Origin: Adiantum capillus-veneris
Taxonomy: Eukaryota; Streptophyta; Polypodiopsida; Polypodiales; Pteridaceae
Length of the DNA stretch: 64,000 bases
Direction of reading: 5' to 3'
Assembly (NCBI GenBank): GCA_014529385.2
Contig: CM043967.1
Location: 10,554,001-10,618,000 of the forward strand
In this document: positions 9,208 through 19,045 of the stretch, piece after piece
How the letters are laid out: every line of letters begins with the position of its first letter
How positions within the stretch are numbered: position 1 is the first letter of the stretch
Program-made: the position numbers and the translations under genes
The notes under the pieces: generated by a model
Databases searched by the model: none
What the model was told of the DNA's origin: nothing
What the model saw: the letters and a program-made list of their open reading frames with translations, nothing else

Positions 9208-9704
9208 AACTTATGGAATTGGGTTTTTGGCCTTGAACAGGTAAGTCCAAGTTTCCATTAAACAACATGGCATAAAAGTCAGATTCGGGTAGCTAAGCCA
9301 CTAAATGAGCAAGGTGTTAGTCCCAAAGCTTCAAGTAATATTCTCTGTGGTCTAAGTGTCTTACTTATTCTAGGTACTTCTCAAGCTAGAAGAGTTGAGC
9401 ATAATTACATTGTGTCGCTCATGCTGGTATAGGTGGGCATAAGAGAGAAGTCGTTGTAGTATAGTGGTGAAGTGAAGGAGGAAGTCCAAAAGATACTCAT
9501 GCACTCATCACAATGTGGTATGAGTGGACAAGATTCTACATTAAAAACCCTTCTTGGAAACGTGGAAGCTATTGAGACGTCCTTTGATGTCACATGTGCT
9601 ACATTTGTTCCTTGAAGCACCCTCAATTCCATCTCTTACTCTACATGCTTTTGTTTGATAAATTTCTCGTATGCATATAGAGTGTCCCATAATTGGCACT
9701 TGCA
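9208..9704. other. Unassigned DNA with tRNA-Asp-like segment
   Basis: No frame here is convincing. The one recognisable item is a 24-base stretch matching the 5' end of plant tRNA-Asp at 9450-9473. The region forms the junction between plus-strand element C and the minus-strand remnants to the right. Confidence 0.5.
9450..9473 (+). tRNA. tRNA-Asp 5' end fragment (not a gene)
   Basis: GTCGTTGTAGTATAGTGGT matches the known first 19 bases of plant tRNA-Asp(GUC), including A-box-like TAGTATAGTGG. One extra base precedes the following AAGT. No anticodon arm, T arm or B box follows, so it cannot be a functional tRNA. It may be a SINE head remnant or a retrotransposition by-product. Elements A and B use tRNA-Asp as primer. 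Confidence 0.55.
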
Positions 9705-10103
9705 TTAGGCACTCTTCCTGTGTTTCTCCCAAGCACTCACCTTGCATGACAAGTACTTCAAGTGGAACTGCTCAACTCCAATAAGAGCATATACCAAAGG
9801 CACTTTTTTTTGCACCGGGTTTTTCCCTTTGGTTAACAAGGTTTTAGACCCTGTATATATTCCTTCATGTATATATATTCCTTCTACGTCAAGGCGAAAC
9901 AAATAGTTACCCAAATCAATGGACAATGACTTGGAGCCAAAATTGTAGGTCTTCATATGCTTATCAAGAGAATCTTTAATCTCCAAGGTTGACAACAAAG
10001 CTCCATCATACAATGGAAAGTCAAAGAATGGCCTACAATGACAAGCAATGACAAATTCAGCAAGAGAGTCATCAACAATAATTGCAAAAGAAAAATTTTC
10101 CAC
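9705..10103 (-). CDS. Unrecognised frame, GTGAGT donor near end
   Basis: A 132-residue frame directly downstream (in minus sense) of the RNase H fragment of element D. It does not look like integrase or LTR. Recognisable composition includes IVDDSLAEFVIACHCRPF and LSIDLGNYLFRLDVEGIYIH, which look like genuine protein. Near the end the minus strand reads AAGGTGAGTGC, a donor-like site. It may be a captured host exon or an unusual retroelement segment. I cannot assign a family. Confidence 0.35.
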   Translation of the reverse strand: MENFSFAIIVDDSLAEFVIACHCRPFFDFPLYDGALLSTLEIKDSLDKHMKTYNFGSKSLSIDLGNYLFRLDVEGIYIHEGIYTGSKTLLTKGKNPVQKKVPLVYALIGVEQFHLKYLSCKVSAWEKHRKSA

Positions 10104-10124
10104 CTCGTTTATTTGTTGGAAAGC

Positions 10125-10421
10125 TTAGTTTGCATCATGAAGTACTTGAGACTTCGATGGTCTGTTTGCAAAATAAATGGAGTCCAGGGCATGTAGAACA
10201 GCTAAAAGCTCTTTTTCATATAATCCCAAGACTCGTTCATCAGTGTTGAGCCTTCGGCTCTTATATGCTATGGCATGCCCTTCTTGAAAAAAAATTGCTC
10301 CAAGGCAATCACCACAAGCATCACATTGGACCTCAAATGGGTTTGAGAGATTCAAGCATAAGGACTGGTAGGGAGGTAAGCTTCTCTTTGATCTTGTCAA
10401 ATGCATTTCGGTCTTTAGCAA
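10125..10421 (-). pseudogene. RNase H fragment (element D)
   Basis: Contains FEVQCDACGDCLGAIFFQEG, then HAIAYKSRRLNTDERVLGLYEKELLAVLHAL split over the domain. This is the Ty3/gypsy RNase H with first Asp (CDAC) and Glu (YEKELLA) in place. The frame then leaves the domain, and the later Asp region (TDH in relatives) is absent. Upstream it overlaps the thumb fragment at 10333-10515 in another frame. Confidence 0.75.
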
Positions 10422-10515
10422 TCCATGAGTACTTAATGTTCTTCTTTGTTAAGTCATGTAATGGTCCTACTATTTGAGAGACTTTGGCTATGAAGCGTCT
10501 AAAATATGCAGACAT
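10333..10515 (-). pseudogene. RT thumb/connection fragment (element D)
   Basis: Reads MSAYFRRFIAKVSQIVGPLH, then WIAKDRNAFDKIKEKLT, the standard segment between RT palm and RNase H in Ty3/gypsy elements (relatives have YYRRFI and FxxLK). It joins the RNase H frame by a frameshift around 10400. Confidence 0.75.
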
Positions 10516-10529
10516 ACCAATAAAGCTTC

Positions 10530-10735
10530 TTAGCTCTTGTACAACGTTTGGTCTTTATAAATATCTAGTCATGCCTTTTGGCTTGGCTAATGCACTAGCC
10601 ACACACAAGCAACATCTCCAGGTGATTGAGGGAGAACAAGATTTTTTCAATCAAAAGAAAAGAAAATTCTTCCTTCAAGAGATTCAATTACTTAGGTCAT
10701 ATTATCTCTCAATATGGATGCGGTTTTTAAGATAT
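10530..10735 (+). pseudogene. Inverted piece of RT palm (element D)
   Basis: On the plus strand, opposite to the rest of the element, the frame reads TTFGLYKYLVMPFGLANALA and then KKRKFFLQEIQLL. These are the MPFGL palm motif and the KKCxFxxxxxxxLG segment that normally lie between the two minus-strand RT pieces flanking it. The catalytic YxDD stretch between them is deleted. The placement fits an in-place micro-inversion of about 200 bp rather than a separate insertion. Confidence 0.7.
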
Positions 10736-10919
10736 ATTCATTCACTATCCTTATTTGATGATAACCACTTTTAAGGTCAATCCTACTGAAGTAGGTAGAG
10801 CCTTGCAGCTTATCAAATAGATCTTCTACCCAAGGTACGGGAAATCTATTTTTGATAGTGATATCGTTTAGTGCTCGATAGTCCACACACATGCGGTGTG
10901 TACCATCTTTCTTTTGCAC
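10692..10919 (-). pseudogene. RT N-terminal fragment (element D)
   Basis: Reads [20 protein letters not shown], then [20 protein letters not shown] and [11 protein letters not shown]. This is the fingers/palm start of a Ty3/gypsy reverse transcriptase with the first catalytic Asp (RIDLKSG) present. The frame breaks at the inversion breakpoint near 10735. Confidence 0.8.
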
Positions 10920-11221
10920 TAAAAGAACAAAAGGGAGAGGAGCTAGGCTTGTCTACCAATTCTTATACTTGCCTCATGATCCCCTCTTGTTGAGCTTGGG
11001 AAACTCGATAAGGAGGTGAGCTGCCTGGTAGGAGCTCAATTTGATGGTCATCATCCCCTCATTTTGGAGGTAAGTCCATAGGGATATCATCGATGAACAC
11101 ATCTTGGAATCCATTTAGAAAATTAGACAAGTCTAACTCTTCTTGATTCCTACCATTTACATTTGATGAAACAGTAGGACCTTTTTAGGGACTCTTTTGC
11201 AAAAAACATGTACGTAAAAAC

Positions 11222-11528
11222 TTAGATTTTCATTGATTTATCAAAAGTAGGAGGATTTACAAGTGGTATAGTATGATCAGACTCACTAGCATCTATATAC
11301 ATGCTCTTTTCCCTATAGGTGAAGTAGATGCTCCTTTCAGGGAACTTCATGTTGGTAGCCATGTGGTTGAACCATGGTGCCCCTAGGATAACATCCTTGG
11401 AGAAGAGAGACAAAAAAGTATTCTTTGTTGATGTAGATTTGTACATGAAGCCTCAACTTCCCAGTCAAGGAAGTAACTGAGGCTTGCTGTCCCTTGAAAG
11501 ATATATTGGCAATTACAATATCTCCCAT
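11222..11528 (-). pseudogene. Protease C-terminal half (element D)
   Basis: Two overlapping frames (11337-11528 and 11222-11446) give KGQQASVTSLTGKLRLHVQI, then DVILGAPWFNHMATNMKFPE. ILGAPWF is the closing motif of a chromovirus-type protease. Element E has VILGALWFDCMAANVKF at the same place. One frameshift separates the two parts. Confidence 0.7.
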
Positions 11529-11567
11529 CTCAAAAGCTTAAATGCCCAACTTGGTGGCCAACTCCAT

Positions 11568-11951
11568 TCATATGAAGTTGTGAGTAGAGACAGGGTCAAA
11601 CAAGATGAAGGCATCATGCTCTCTTACCTTTCCACAAGCATAGTAGAGAGGTGATCCTTTGCAATGAGCATCCTCTTTTGGAGCTTCGATAGTGAAAGCT
11701 CTAGGAGTCTCATTGCGGGCATTTCTCTTGGGGCAAGAACAATAGCCATGTCCTGGCTCCCCACACTTCAAACATTTGTGGTCCTTACGAAAAGCTTCAA
11801 GATCTTTAGGAGAGAATTTATTTCTACCTTTGTAAATTCCTTTCTCCTTGGACCAATTGTTGTTGTTGTTGGAATTGCCTAGGGAAGAATTTTGGGCATT
11901 GCTTTTCCCCTTTGCATAACTTTTGTCTCTGATTTCCATGATATTAATCAT
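11568..11951 (-). pseudogene. Gag zinc knuckle and protease start (D)
   Basis: An Asn-rich and basic stretch precedes CLKCGEPGHGYCSCP, a canonical CX2CX4HX4C retroviral zinc knuckle. About 45 residues later comes ILFDPVSTHNFI, the protease active-site region. Relatives read FDSGSTHNFI, so the catalytic Asp remains but Ser-Gly became Pro-Val. Unlike family 2, this knuckle has the usual spacing. Confidence 0.75.
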
Positions 11952-12005
11952 TTACATGGGAATCTCCTCTGCAAGGGTGCTAGAGACCTTACAGAGACTT
12001 GAATT

Positions 12006-13300
12006 TAAGTTTCAATGAGGCAAATAAGAAACATATGGGGGTTTCAAAATATGCTATGGATCAACCTATTATTGATGCAGATGTACAGGATATACCTGAT
12101 GTGGAAAGGACGGAGAATGAGGAAGCCAGAAAGGGTTGAGCAAGCTAGAGGTATGCCAAAATGGTTGGTGCATACTTTGTGTGACAATAAATTGGATGCA
12201 CCTTTGTCTAGTTGTACTCATTTAGGTTCTCAACATGCATCTTATGCATCAGATTGTGATGCTTTGACTCTTTCTAGCTTATGTGATGTAGACGAACCTC
12301 TATTTTTTCATAAAGCACAAAATTATTGAAATGTAGATGACTGCCATGCAACCAAAATATGATGCACTTATAGAAAATGAAACATGGAATTTATGTGATT
12401 TGCCTCCTGGCAAAAATGCCATTGGTACAAAGTGATTTTACAAGTTGAAATGTGAGCTGAATGGTGAAATTGATTGCTATAAGGCTCAGCTTGTTGCACA
12501 AGGTTATGCACAACAAAAAGGCATAGATTATGAAGAGACTTTCGATCCTACTTTTTGTATGACTATTGTGGATTTCCTATGTGCATTTGCAGTTAATTTT
12601 GGATGGGATGTACATCAATAATATTGTTACTGCTTTCTTGAATGGTGAAATATTTGAGGAAGTTTATGTAATGTAGCCTTGCGGTTTTGTCATAAAAGGA
12701 CAAGAAGATAAATGTGCAAATGTAAGACAGATTTGTATGGGTTGAAGCAATCTCCGTGTGCTTGGTATGAGAAAGCTAACACTTATTTGGTTAAATGATC
12801 CTTTTGTAATTTTTATGGATTGAAGCAGTCTTTATGTGCGTGGTATGAGAAAGCTAACACTCATTTGCTTAAATGATGCTTTTGTAATTTTCCAATAGAA
12901 AGCTCTTTGTATGTAAAGTGTGTTCTCATTGTTGTTCTTTATGTTGGTGATTTGTTGATCACTAGCCCAAATGAGACACATATTGTTAAATTTGAGGCTG
13001 ATTTGAATGCTACTTTCAAGATGAAAGATTTGGGTTGTTGCAATATTACTTGGGCATATAGTTTAAGCAGTGTGATGGTGGTATTGCCTTATGTTAAACA
13101 AGTTACATAGAGACATTGCTACGTAAGGTTGGACTTGAGGACTGTAGACCTATTGCTACTCCCATGCAGATAGGTTTGAATTTGAGTCTTCATGATGTTG
13201 GTGCTCCTATCAATATCATTCTTTGCCAAACTACTATTGGATGCCTTATTTATGTATGCAACACTCTCACACTCTTTCTTCATTTTGTTTTGGTTGTCTA
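12006..13300 (+). mobile_element. Element H: decayed copia pol, family of F
   Basis: Plus-strand DNA matching element F from the integrase-RT spacer to the RNase H start. Fragments include MPKWLVHTLCDNKLDAPLSS (F has MPKWLVHTLRDSKLDAPLSS), QHASYASDCDALTLSSL, GYAQQKG in a broken frame at 12502, VVLYVGDLLITSP at about 12930 (RT motif YVDD changed to YVGD) and DCRPIATPM at about 13140. Stops and frameshifts are everywhere. No LTR is present. Confidence 0.75.
12735..12892 (+). repeat. 81-bp tandem duplication in copia RT (H)
   Basis: The segment encoding YGLKQSPCAWYEKANT is present twice, starting near 12735 and 12816, with similar but not identical copies, each followed by TTAAATGAT and a TTTTGTAATTTT stretch. 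Element F has this RT segment once. Confidence 0.75.
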
Positions 13301-13301
13301 G
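12907..13301 (+). pseudogene. Copia RT C-terminal fragment (H)
   Basis: Two frames (12907-13110 and 13116-13301) carry VLIVVLYVGDLLITSPNETH, then LNATFKMKDLG, then LEDCRPIATPMQIGLNLSLH. F has YVDDLLITGP, NATFEMKDLG and LEDCKPIATPMETRLNLSLH. The catalytic YVDD is YVGD here, so this copy is inactive. Confidence 0.75.
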
Positions 13302-13725
13302 ATCCTTCCTTAAGTTTAATGCATTAAATAACATTACATCGCTGTGTGGCATACCATCATGGCATAAATCTCCTAGTCCATGGTTTTCTGTTCTTTCCAA
13401 ATTCTATAAGCATAATGCAATGAAACCAATTGTAGCATTGAGATCTGAAGACCATAGACCATTCAGCGAGAAATGACCATGCATGCCATGACCATGTCCA
13501 TGTGTTATCTTACCTATTAATAATACTTTGTAGTTGATATGCATTCACATAGTCTTTTGAGTTCACATGCAATCTAGGTATTGCTACCTTTTTTTGGTCC
13601 ATTTTATCATGTTTAATGCATACATACTTTTCCTTTTGCATTTGCAAGAACTTACGCCACATGTAGTACACATTTATACAACTTTGTTGTTGCATCATGT
13701 GAATTCTTGCAGGTTTGCCCAACGG
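13301..13725. other. Junction DNA between H and A
   Basis: Neither copia nor family 2 similarity is visible. On the minus strand the tail of the A frame (13510-13725) reads through this DNA and ends LQSIINR, so those residues are not retroelement sequence. No LTR end or target duplication was found, which suggests a deletion or recombination junction. Confidence 0.5.
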
Positions 13726-13728
13726 GTC

Positions 13729-14073
13729 TTCCATCAATGAGTGAGCTGTTTCAATCATCTTTCCACACATTTCCAACCTTTGTTTTTCTATTTCAGCATA
13801 TGGATAATTCTTCCATCTTTGCTCCTGGGTTTGGTTCTTTTTGAGTCTGGATTCATAAGCTTTTAGAAGTGCATCCAACTGCTCATTTACCTTGTCTGCC
13901 AGTACCGATACTCCTGATCCTGCACTTTTGGGCTTTGCTATTTCCTTGGGTGCTATGGTTGCCCTGGTGTGTGAGCTTAAGCTAGCTAGATTCTCTAACC
14001 GCTCTAATCTATTTTTTGTATGTTTTAACTCCTCGGATAGAGCTGTATGCTCTCGTTCTTTCTTGGCTGTCAT
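13729..14073 (-). pseudogene. Gag C-terminal coiled segment (element A)
   Basis: Starts with a Lys/Glu-rich helix (KKEREHTALSEELKHTKNRL) and continues VLADKVNEQLDALLKAYESR, NQTQEQRWKNYPYAEIEKQR and LEMCGKMIETAHSLMEDPLG. B carries the same block (38712-38954) and C a more distant one. The heptad-like pattern suggests a coiled coil. The frame stays open to 13510, but residues after DPLGKPA come from non-element DNA. This is the truncated 3' edge of A. Confidence 0.65.
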
Positions 14074-14103
14074 ACGCGCCTTTCTAGCTTTCCAAGTGCT
14101 TCT

Positions 14104-14574
14104 CTAATTTTTTGTTTCTGAACTTGGGGCATCGGTTTTTGGCTCTTCAATTATGGGTTCGTTCGTCATTCTGTGAGCTTGGGATCGTGTCACCGCCTGA
14201 ATAGGTATGATTGTTTCATTTTCTGACCCTCCACTGGAAGGTACTGTTTCTAGCATGTTCAAGGTAGTTTTTTCTCCTTTGCTCGGGTTTTTAGGGCAAT
14301 CAGGAATCAAATGAGTAATTCCACACTCGATGCAATATGCGTTGACTCTAATGATTTCCTCATGAGGACAGTCTCTTAGCCAATGGTCTCCACCACACTT
14401 GTCGCAGGGTCCCTTGGGTTGTTGAGGTGCTCCTTGAGCTCCTCTTTGTTGGTATGCATGTCTTTGTCCGCCCATGCCTCCATTGGCTATGAACAACAAT
14501 GTTCGTTCATCTAAGCTATATCTTCCTTCTCCTGTTGCTTGTGCAGCTGTTGGTGGTCCTGTACTTCCTATCAT
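14104..14574 (-). pseudogene. Gag zinc-knuckle region (element A)
   Basis: A 156-residue frame with CDKCGGDHWLRDCP and CIECGITHLIPDCP, two knuckles of spacing CX2CX3HX4C, one residue shorter before His than the retroviral standard. A Gly/Gln-rich stretch (HAYQQRGAQGAPQQPKG) precedes them, and a Pro/Glu/Ser linker with SSGGSENETIIPIQAVTRSQ follows. B has the same order. It lies directly after the capsid frame, one frameshift away. Confidence 0.7.
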
Positions 14575-15884
14575 GCTCCATGGTTCTGGTGTCGAGGGTT
14601 CTTCCGGTAGATAATAGACAGAGTATATCCATTGGGATCTTCATAATATGCATGCATAGGCACCAAAGCCTTCTCCTCTGATTTGGTTACGGTTGGTGTG
14701 TATCTTATACCGACTGGTCGTAATCCTAGTAGGGGTGGTTGTTGCCCCAACACTGGTTGTGGTCTTTCTACACCTACAGGTCCTGGTAGGTTGCCTGCTT
14801 GATACCTAGGCATTGGTGGAACTTGAGGAGAAGCTACCTGAGCTTGGGGAGCGTAAGGTCTCTCTCTCACATATCCCTTGTTATAATAACATCCCTCTGT
14901 CCCATGGTTTGTCCATTTTTGTTCAATAGCACACCACTTTGGCTGTTTAGCCTGGGGTTTGGCGTACAAGTTAATCTTTTTTAGCACTTCCTCTACAAGC
15001 TGCTCTTGGTTTACATCTACTTCTCCTTTTGGTGTTGTCTTAGAAGACTTGCTTCCACTTTGTTGTGAAGATGAATCGTCGTCAAGGTCCTTGAACTCCC
15101 CCTCTTTGTAGACCGCACAATTGGCCACAAGGTAAAGAGCCTCCTTGGTCAACTCATTCAACGTCATGCTCCTCTTCATATGTAAGTCCTTCTGGAGATC
15201 TGCATTCCTTAGTCCTTGGATGAATATAAGCATAAGTCTGGACTGAGTTGGCAGTTCTTCCATAGGACAGAACTTAACATATCTTTTTAGTCTTAGGGCT
15301 GCCTTTCGTACAGATTCTCCATCTTTCTGTTTGAATTTATGGATTTGTGAGACGGTATTATGAGTTATCCCCCTTTGTGATAATTCCTCAATACACTCGT
15401 CAAACACTTCCTCCATAGACTCGTCGTCAAGGTCCTTGAACTCCCCCTCTTTGTAGACCACAAAATTGTCCACAAGGTAAAGAGCCTCCTTGGTCAACTC
15501 ATTCAACGTCGTGCTCCTCTTCATATGTAAGTCCTTCTGGAGATCTGCATTCCTTAGTCCTTGGATGAATATAAGCATAAGTTTGGACTGAGTTGGCAGT
15601 TCTTCCACAGGGCAGAACTTAACATATCTTTTTAGTCTTAGGACTGCCTTTCGTACAGATTCCCCGTCTTTCTGTTTGAATTTATGGATTTGTGAGACAG
15701 TATTATGAGCCATCCCCCTTTGTGAGAATTCCTCAATAAAATCGGCAAACACTTCCTCCATAGACTCAAAGTCTCTACGCTGTACAGAGTCAAACCAAGT
15801 AGCCACGTCATCCTCTAGGGTTAGTCCAAACCCTGCAAATTGGGTAGGGATGTCTAACACCTCTTCAGCTCTAATTACACGCAC
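14571..15884 (-). pseudogene. Gag capsid with in-frame 115-residue duplication
   Basis: A 437-residue open frame. Residues about 10-40 (FAGFGLTLEDDVATWFDSVQ) are the retrotransposon gag start. Residues 41-155 and 156-270 are two near-identical copies of the block SMEEVF...YKEGEFKDLDD, including VSQIHKFKQKDGESVRKA and LMLIFIQGLRNADLQKDLH. Element B has one copy. The C-terminus is Pro/Gln-rich with VPMHAYYEDPNGY. The long open frame suggests constraint until recently, but the rest of A is truncated. Confidence 0.8.
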
Positions 15885-16215
15885 AAAGGCTGCTACATGA
15901 TCTCTTGGATCTCTGTTTCCTGTGCATTTCTTGTTTACCCTTTTTGCACTTGAGAAGGTCTAATTCATCGATGGTCTACAAACCTCATTATTGGATCTCC
16001 ACGTCCTAATCGATATACCTCCTCTGGTCTTCTGTAGTAGGTTGGTTCCTCTCCTAGTGGTGCTCCTAAGCCATAATTTCTAACAGTTCTTGCCAGAGAT
16101 AGTTCATCTCTTCGAACTCGTTCTATGGGTGGTCTTCCAGGCTCTGTTGACCCTTGAGTCTTTGGCTTACTCTCTCCTTGATACCTTGAATAGAGTGGTG
16201 GTTCTTGAAAATCCT

Positions 16216-17217
16216 TTAGCCCTCGTGCGGCTTGATAACCATCTCAGTTTTGGTCTTGTTCCAATGTTGCACTCTGTCGAAGCCATGCCTGCAATGATGG
16301 CTGAGTTGCTGGTTGGTTTTGATTGTTGAATGTCTGCGGTTGGGTAGAATGTGAGGTAGCATCATACTCCTCTGAAAAGGGATTTGTCGACTTGCTAGGG
16401 GTGTTGATGCTCCTGGAACTGTTGCCTTTTCTATCTCCTCCGGGAGAATACGTTGGTATTCTCGCCCATGCCTATCAACAAAAACTATATCCTTCCCCAT
16501 AGCATTTTCATAAGAGAATAAGTAAAGAACCTTGTCTTTGCTTAATTCGGTTAAGTATGGTTCTTTGCAGCGAAAGTAAGCGACTATTCCTTCACTCTCA
16601 TGCTTGTAGATTCCCACATTCTCATTATAAGTTAAAAACCTGGTTGTTTTCTTATCATACATAAAAATTGCTCCAGGTCGGTCAATGTTTGGTGGCGGTT
16701 CTTGAGCTTCTGAAACCATTTTCCCTTTCGCCACGTTATCTCCATATCTGTTGTAATCTTCAGGGTTACTAATTATCAGATAGTGGTTCCCCTTTTCGTC
16801 TCGTAATCTATCTCCATCATCATAGACTCGAATTATCTCCAATCTCTGAGCCGGCCTTTCTTCAATACAAATGCACTTGCGTCCTCGATAATTAGAATAG
16901 ACTAGGGATCCCCTTGAGTTTGTCCCTTCTAAGAAGATCACAGTGAGCTTGGAATCATTCAAAGGATTTAGGGAGATGCTTCCTCCTGGCATTGGTCCGT
17001 CATAGGTGAAACCTCCTGACTGTTGACTACCCATCATGAAGAAAGATTTGTCTGATGAGGTGTCAGTATCACTACCTTCCTCAATAATCGGTGCTAGTGG
17101 ATCTAGCCTTTCGTGAGTTACACTCTCCTCGGTGAACACTAAGCTACCTTGGTCACCTGCCACCTTCTGGTCTCTAAAAATGCATCTTCCTGATCTTAAA
17201 TTCATCAAACTTATCAA
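16216..17217 (-). pseudogene. Gag N-terminal extension (element A)
   Basis: A 333-residue frame upstream of the capsid. It contains an acidic segment (APIIEEGSDTDTSSDKSFFM), then VIFLEGTNSRGSLVYSNYRG, EIIRVYDDGDRLRDEKGNHY and KDIVFVDRHGREYQRILPEE. Element B carries a clear homologue (41324-42223), so it is a genuine family 2 protein region. I do not recognise a fold. In both elements it lies between leader and capsid and is probably the N-terminal part of gag or a separate ORF1. Stops separate it from the capsid frame here. Confidence 0.6.
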
Positions 17218-17628
17218 TGCAATTTATCACAAATCCAACCACTCACCTGGAAAAGGATCAATCTCCGCACAACTTCTTACTTTGCTGCTAAATATACCTG
17301 TACACAAGCGTTTAATTTTGGCACAATCGAATCAAAGCATTTAATTGCTAGAAGTTATTTTAGTAATGATTGGTATAACTGGAGAGTTAATCTCAACCAC
17401 TACTGTATTTTATACATTGCTGATGTTCTGGATTAGGTCTGTTAATCTGGTACTGTACTTACCTCGAATGATGGTCAATTTACGTGAAAAAGTCTGAATT
17501 CAGTCTTTGCTCCATCAAATTGACAAACAAGGTCCAAATTCACTTCTGAAAGAAGTTCTGGAACCCTTAAGCCAAATGGAACCTCTCTGTCTAAGCCCAG
17601 TCAAATTTCCTCTTCAGTAGGCCCCAGT

Positions 17629-17652
17629 AGACATCCTATGCGTAGGATGTCT
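17629..17652. repeat. Palindrome 1 (leader A)
   Basis: AGACATCCTATG followed by CGTAGGATGTCT; one mismatch from a perfect 24-bp palindrome. Confidence 0.85.
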
Positions 17653-17904
17653 CCAGCTCTATTTTGCCTGGATTTTTGCACTATGGATTTCCCTTGATGT
17701 GCTGAGTCCACAGCTGTTTTTACTTTTTGAGTTGGACACCTATAAGCTGGTCAATGGATTAGAAATCTGTTCCGACAGCCTATTGCTGGTCTTGATCAGT
17801 CTAATCAACTCCAATTTGGACCAAAATTGATTAGGAGGCTTGCCTCAGGCTATACAACACCTTGCTATGCCCACAATTAGTATCTGGCTTCAATTTCTTG
17901 CTTT

Positions 17905-17928
17905 AGACATCCTACGTGTAGGATGTCT
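17905..17928. repeat. Palindrome 2 (leader A)
   Basis: AGACATCCTACG followed by TGTAGGATGTCT; one central mismatch. Confidence 0.85.
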
Positions 17929-18029
17929 TTTTCATAAGAATGGCTTCAAATTCAAAGCACAGGCTCCCGTTGAGGTGCTGATCACTTTGGTATGCTCAAA
18001 ATTAGGTTTGGAGTGCAAAATCACAGAGA

Positions 18030-18053
18030 TGACATCCTACGCGTAGGATGTCT
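18030..18053. repeat. Palindrome 3 (leader A)
   Basis: Perfect over the inner 22 bp (GACATCCTACG then CGTAGGATGTC). It contains MluI-like ACGCGT at its centre. Confidence 0.88.
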
Positions 18054-18472
18054 TTTTGGTCTGTTTGACCCTAGACTTGACCCACAGCTTCCCCTTGATG
18101 TCAGCAACCCAGCGGTATGCTTAGATTTTGGTTTGGATTTCAAAAGTCCCCAATTTTAGCTGTTCTTGCCTTTTTCAGTCAAAAGTGCTAAGGTCTACTT
18201 TGAACCCAATTTTCTCACCCAAATGAGATGAAACCCCTCTCAGTCACTCAATATATCATGCAGATCATGCTCATGCAGCCATCCTATGGTTTTGGTCTTA
18301 AATTAATGCTTTGGCACAATTTGGGTAGGATGTCTGGCAATTTCAGTCTATCTGGCCTTATCCTGTAAAGATATGGTCAAATTTCCACTTTCTAGTTGAA
18401 AATAGGGTAAACCCCACCTTCTGAACACACTGGTCAACTCAAAATTCCAAAATTCCCACCAGATTAGCCTGT

Positions 18473-18496
18473 AGACATCCTACGCGGAGGATGTCT
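18473..18496. repeat. Palindrome 4 (leader A)
   Basis: AGACATCCTACG followed by CGGAGGATGTCT; one mismatch pair. Confidence 0.85.
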
Positions 18497-19026
18497 CCTG
18501 GCTTAAAATTAAATTTTTTCCTGACAAAAATGCTCTTGATGCTCTGCAGCTCTATCAGAAACACTCACAGTAACTTTTGGACTTCACTTCAGCTTTCAAA
18601 CACACTTTTGCATCTTTTTGCGTCTTTTACAACCTTGTGATGAATTTACCAAGCAAGTATACATGCATGAAGTGCTCTAGATCCTGAATCATGATGTCCT
18701 ACTTACTCTACTCCTACTCATCATGTGAAATGGTGATAATGGTGTTTTGGTTGCTCTCTGGCCTCTCCGGACTCTCAAGCTCTTCTCTCACCGCTTCTAC
18801 CACTAGAACTCCTACTCAAGAACTCAACTAATACCTAAAACTATCTCAGTCTACCTAAATCTACCTAAGTCGAAGGATCTAGGCCAGACACATGCTTCCT
18901 AGACTCCCTCTAAGACCTAGAGAGTCCTCCACCCTTTGGTCCTATCTAAATGTACAACGAGACTCTTGGCAAGCCAAAAATCCCTATCCTCAAGGACTAG
19001 TCTTGGTCACCTACCTAAGGTTTTCA

Positions 19027-19044
19027 TCCCTGGCAACGGCGCCA
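19027..19044 (-). promoter_or_regulatory. Primer binding site, tRNA-Asp (A)
   Basis: On the minus strand, one base after the LTR, the sequence is TGGCGCCGTTGCCAGGGA. This matches the complement of the plant tRNA-Asp 3' end at 17 of 18 positions, with A instead of G in the GGGGA end. It fixes the orientation of A. Confidence 0.88.
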
Positions 19045-19045
19045 A

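Larger units (their letters stand above)
10104..12005 (-). mobile_element. Element D: gypsy family 1 remnant
   Basis: A minus-strand internal fragment in the order gag zinc knuckle (11951 side), protease, reverse transcriptase, RNase H (10125). It belongs with element E: both share [18 protein letters not shown] and the protease block LHVQIYINKE/LHVQSYVDKE. No LTR, capsid or integrase is attached. Part of the reverse transcriptase (about 10530-10735) is inverted relative to the rest. Confidence 0.75.
17218..19026 (-). other. Leader of element A with four palindromes
   Basis: Untranslated region between PBS and the first frame. Four palindromes lie at 17629, 17905, 18030 and 18473. The spacings of 276, 125 and 443 bp match those in the B leader (275, 125, 444). 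A lone half-site TAGGATGTCTGG occurs at about 18327. No long open frame is present. Confidence 0.75.

Noticed and set aside
9450-9473. Functional tRNA-Asp gene
   Set aside because: Only the D-arm side is present; no anticodon or T arm follows.
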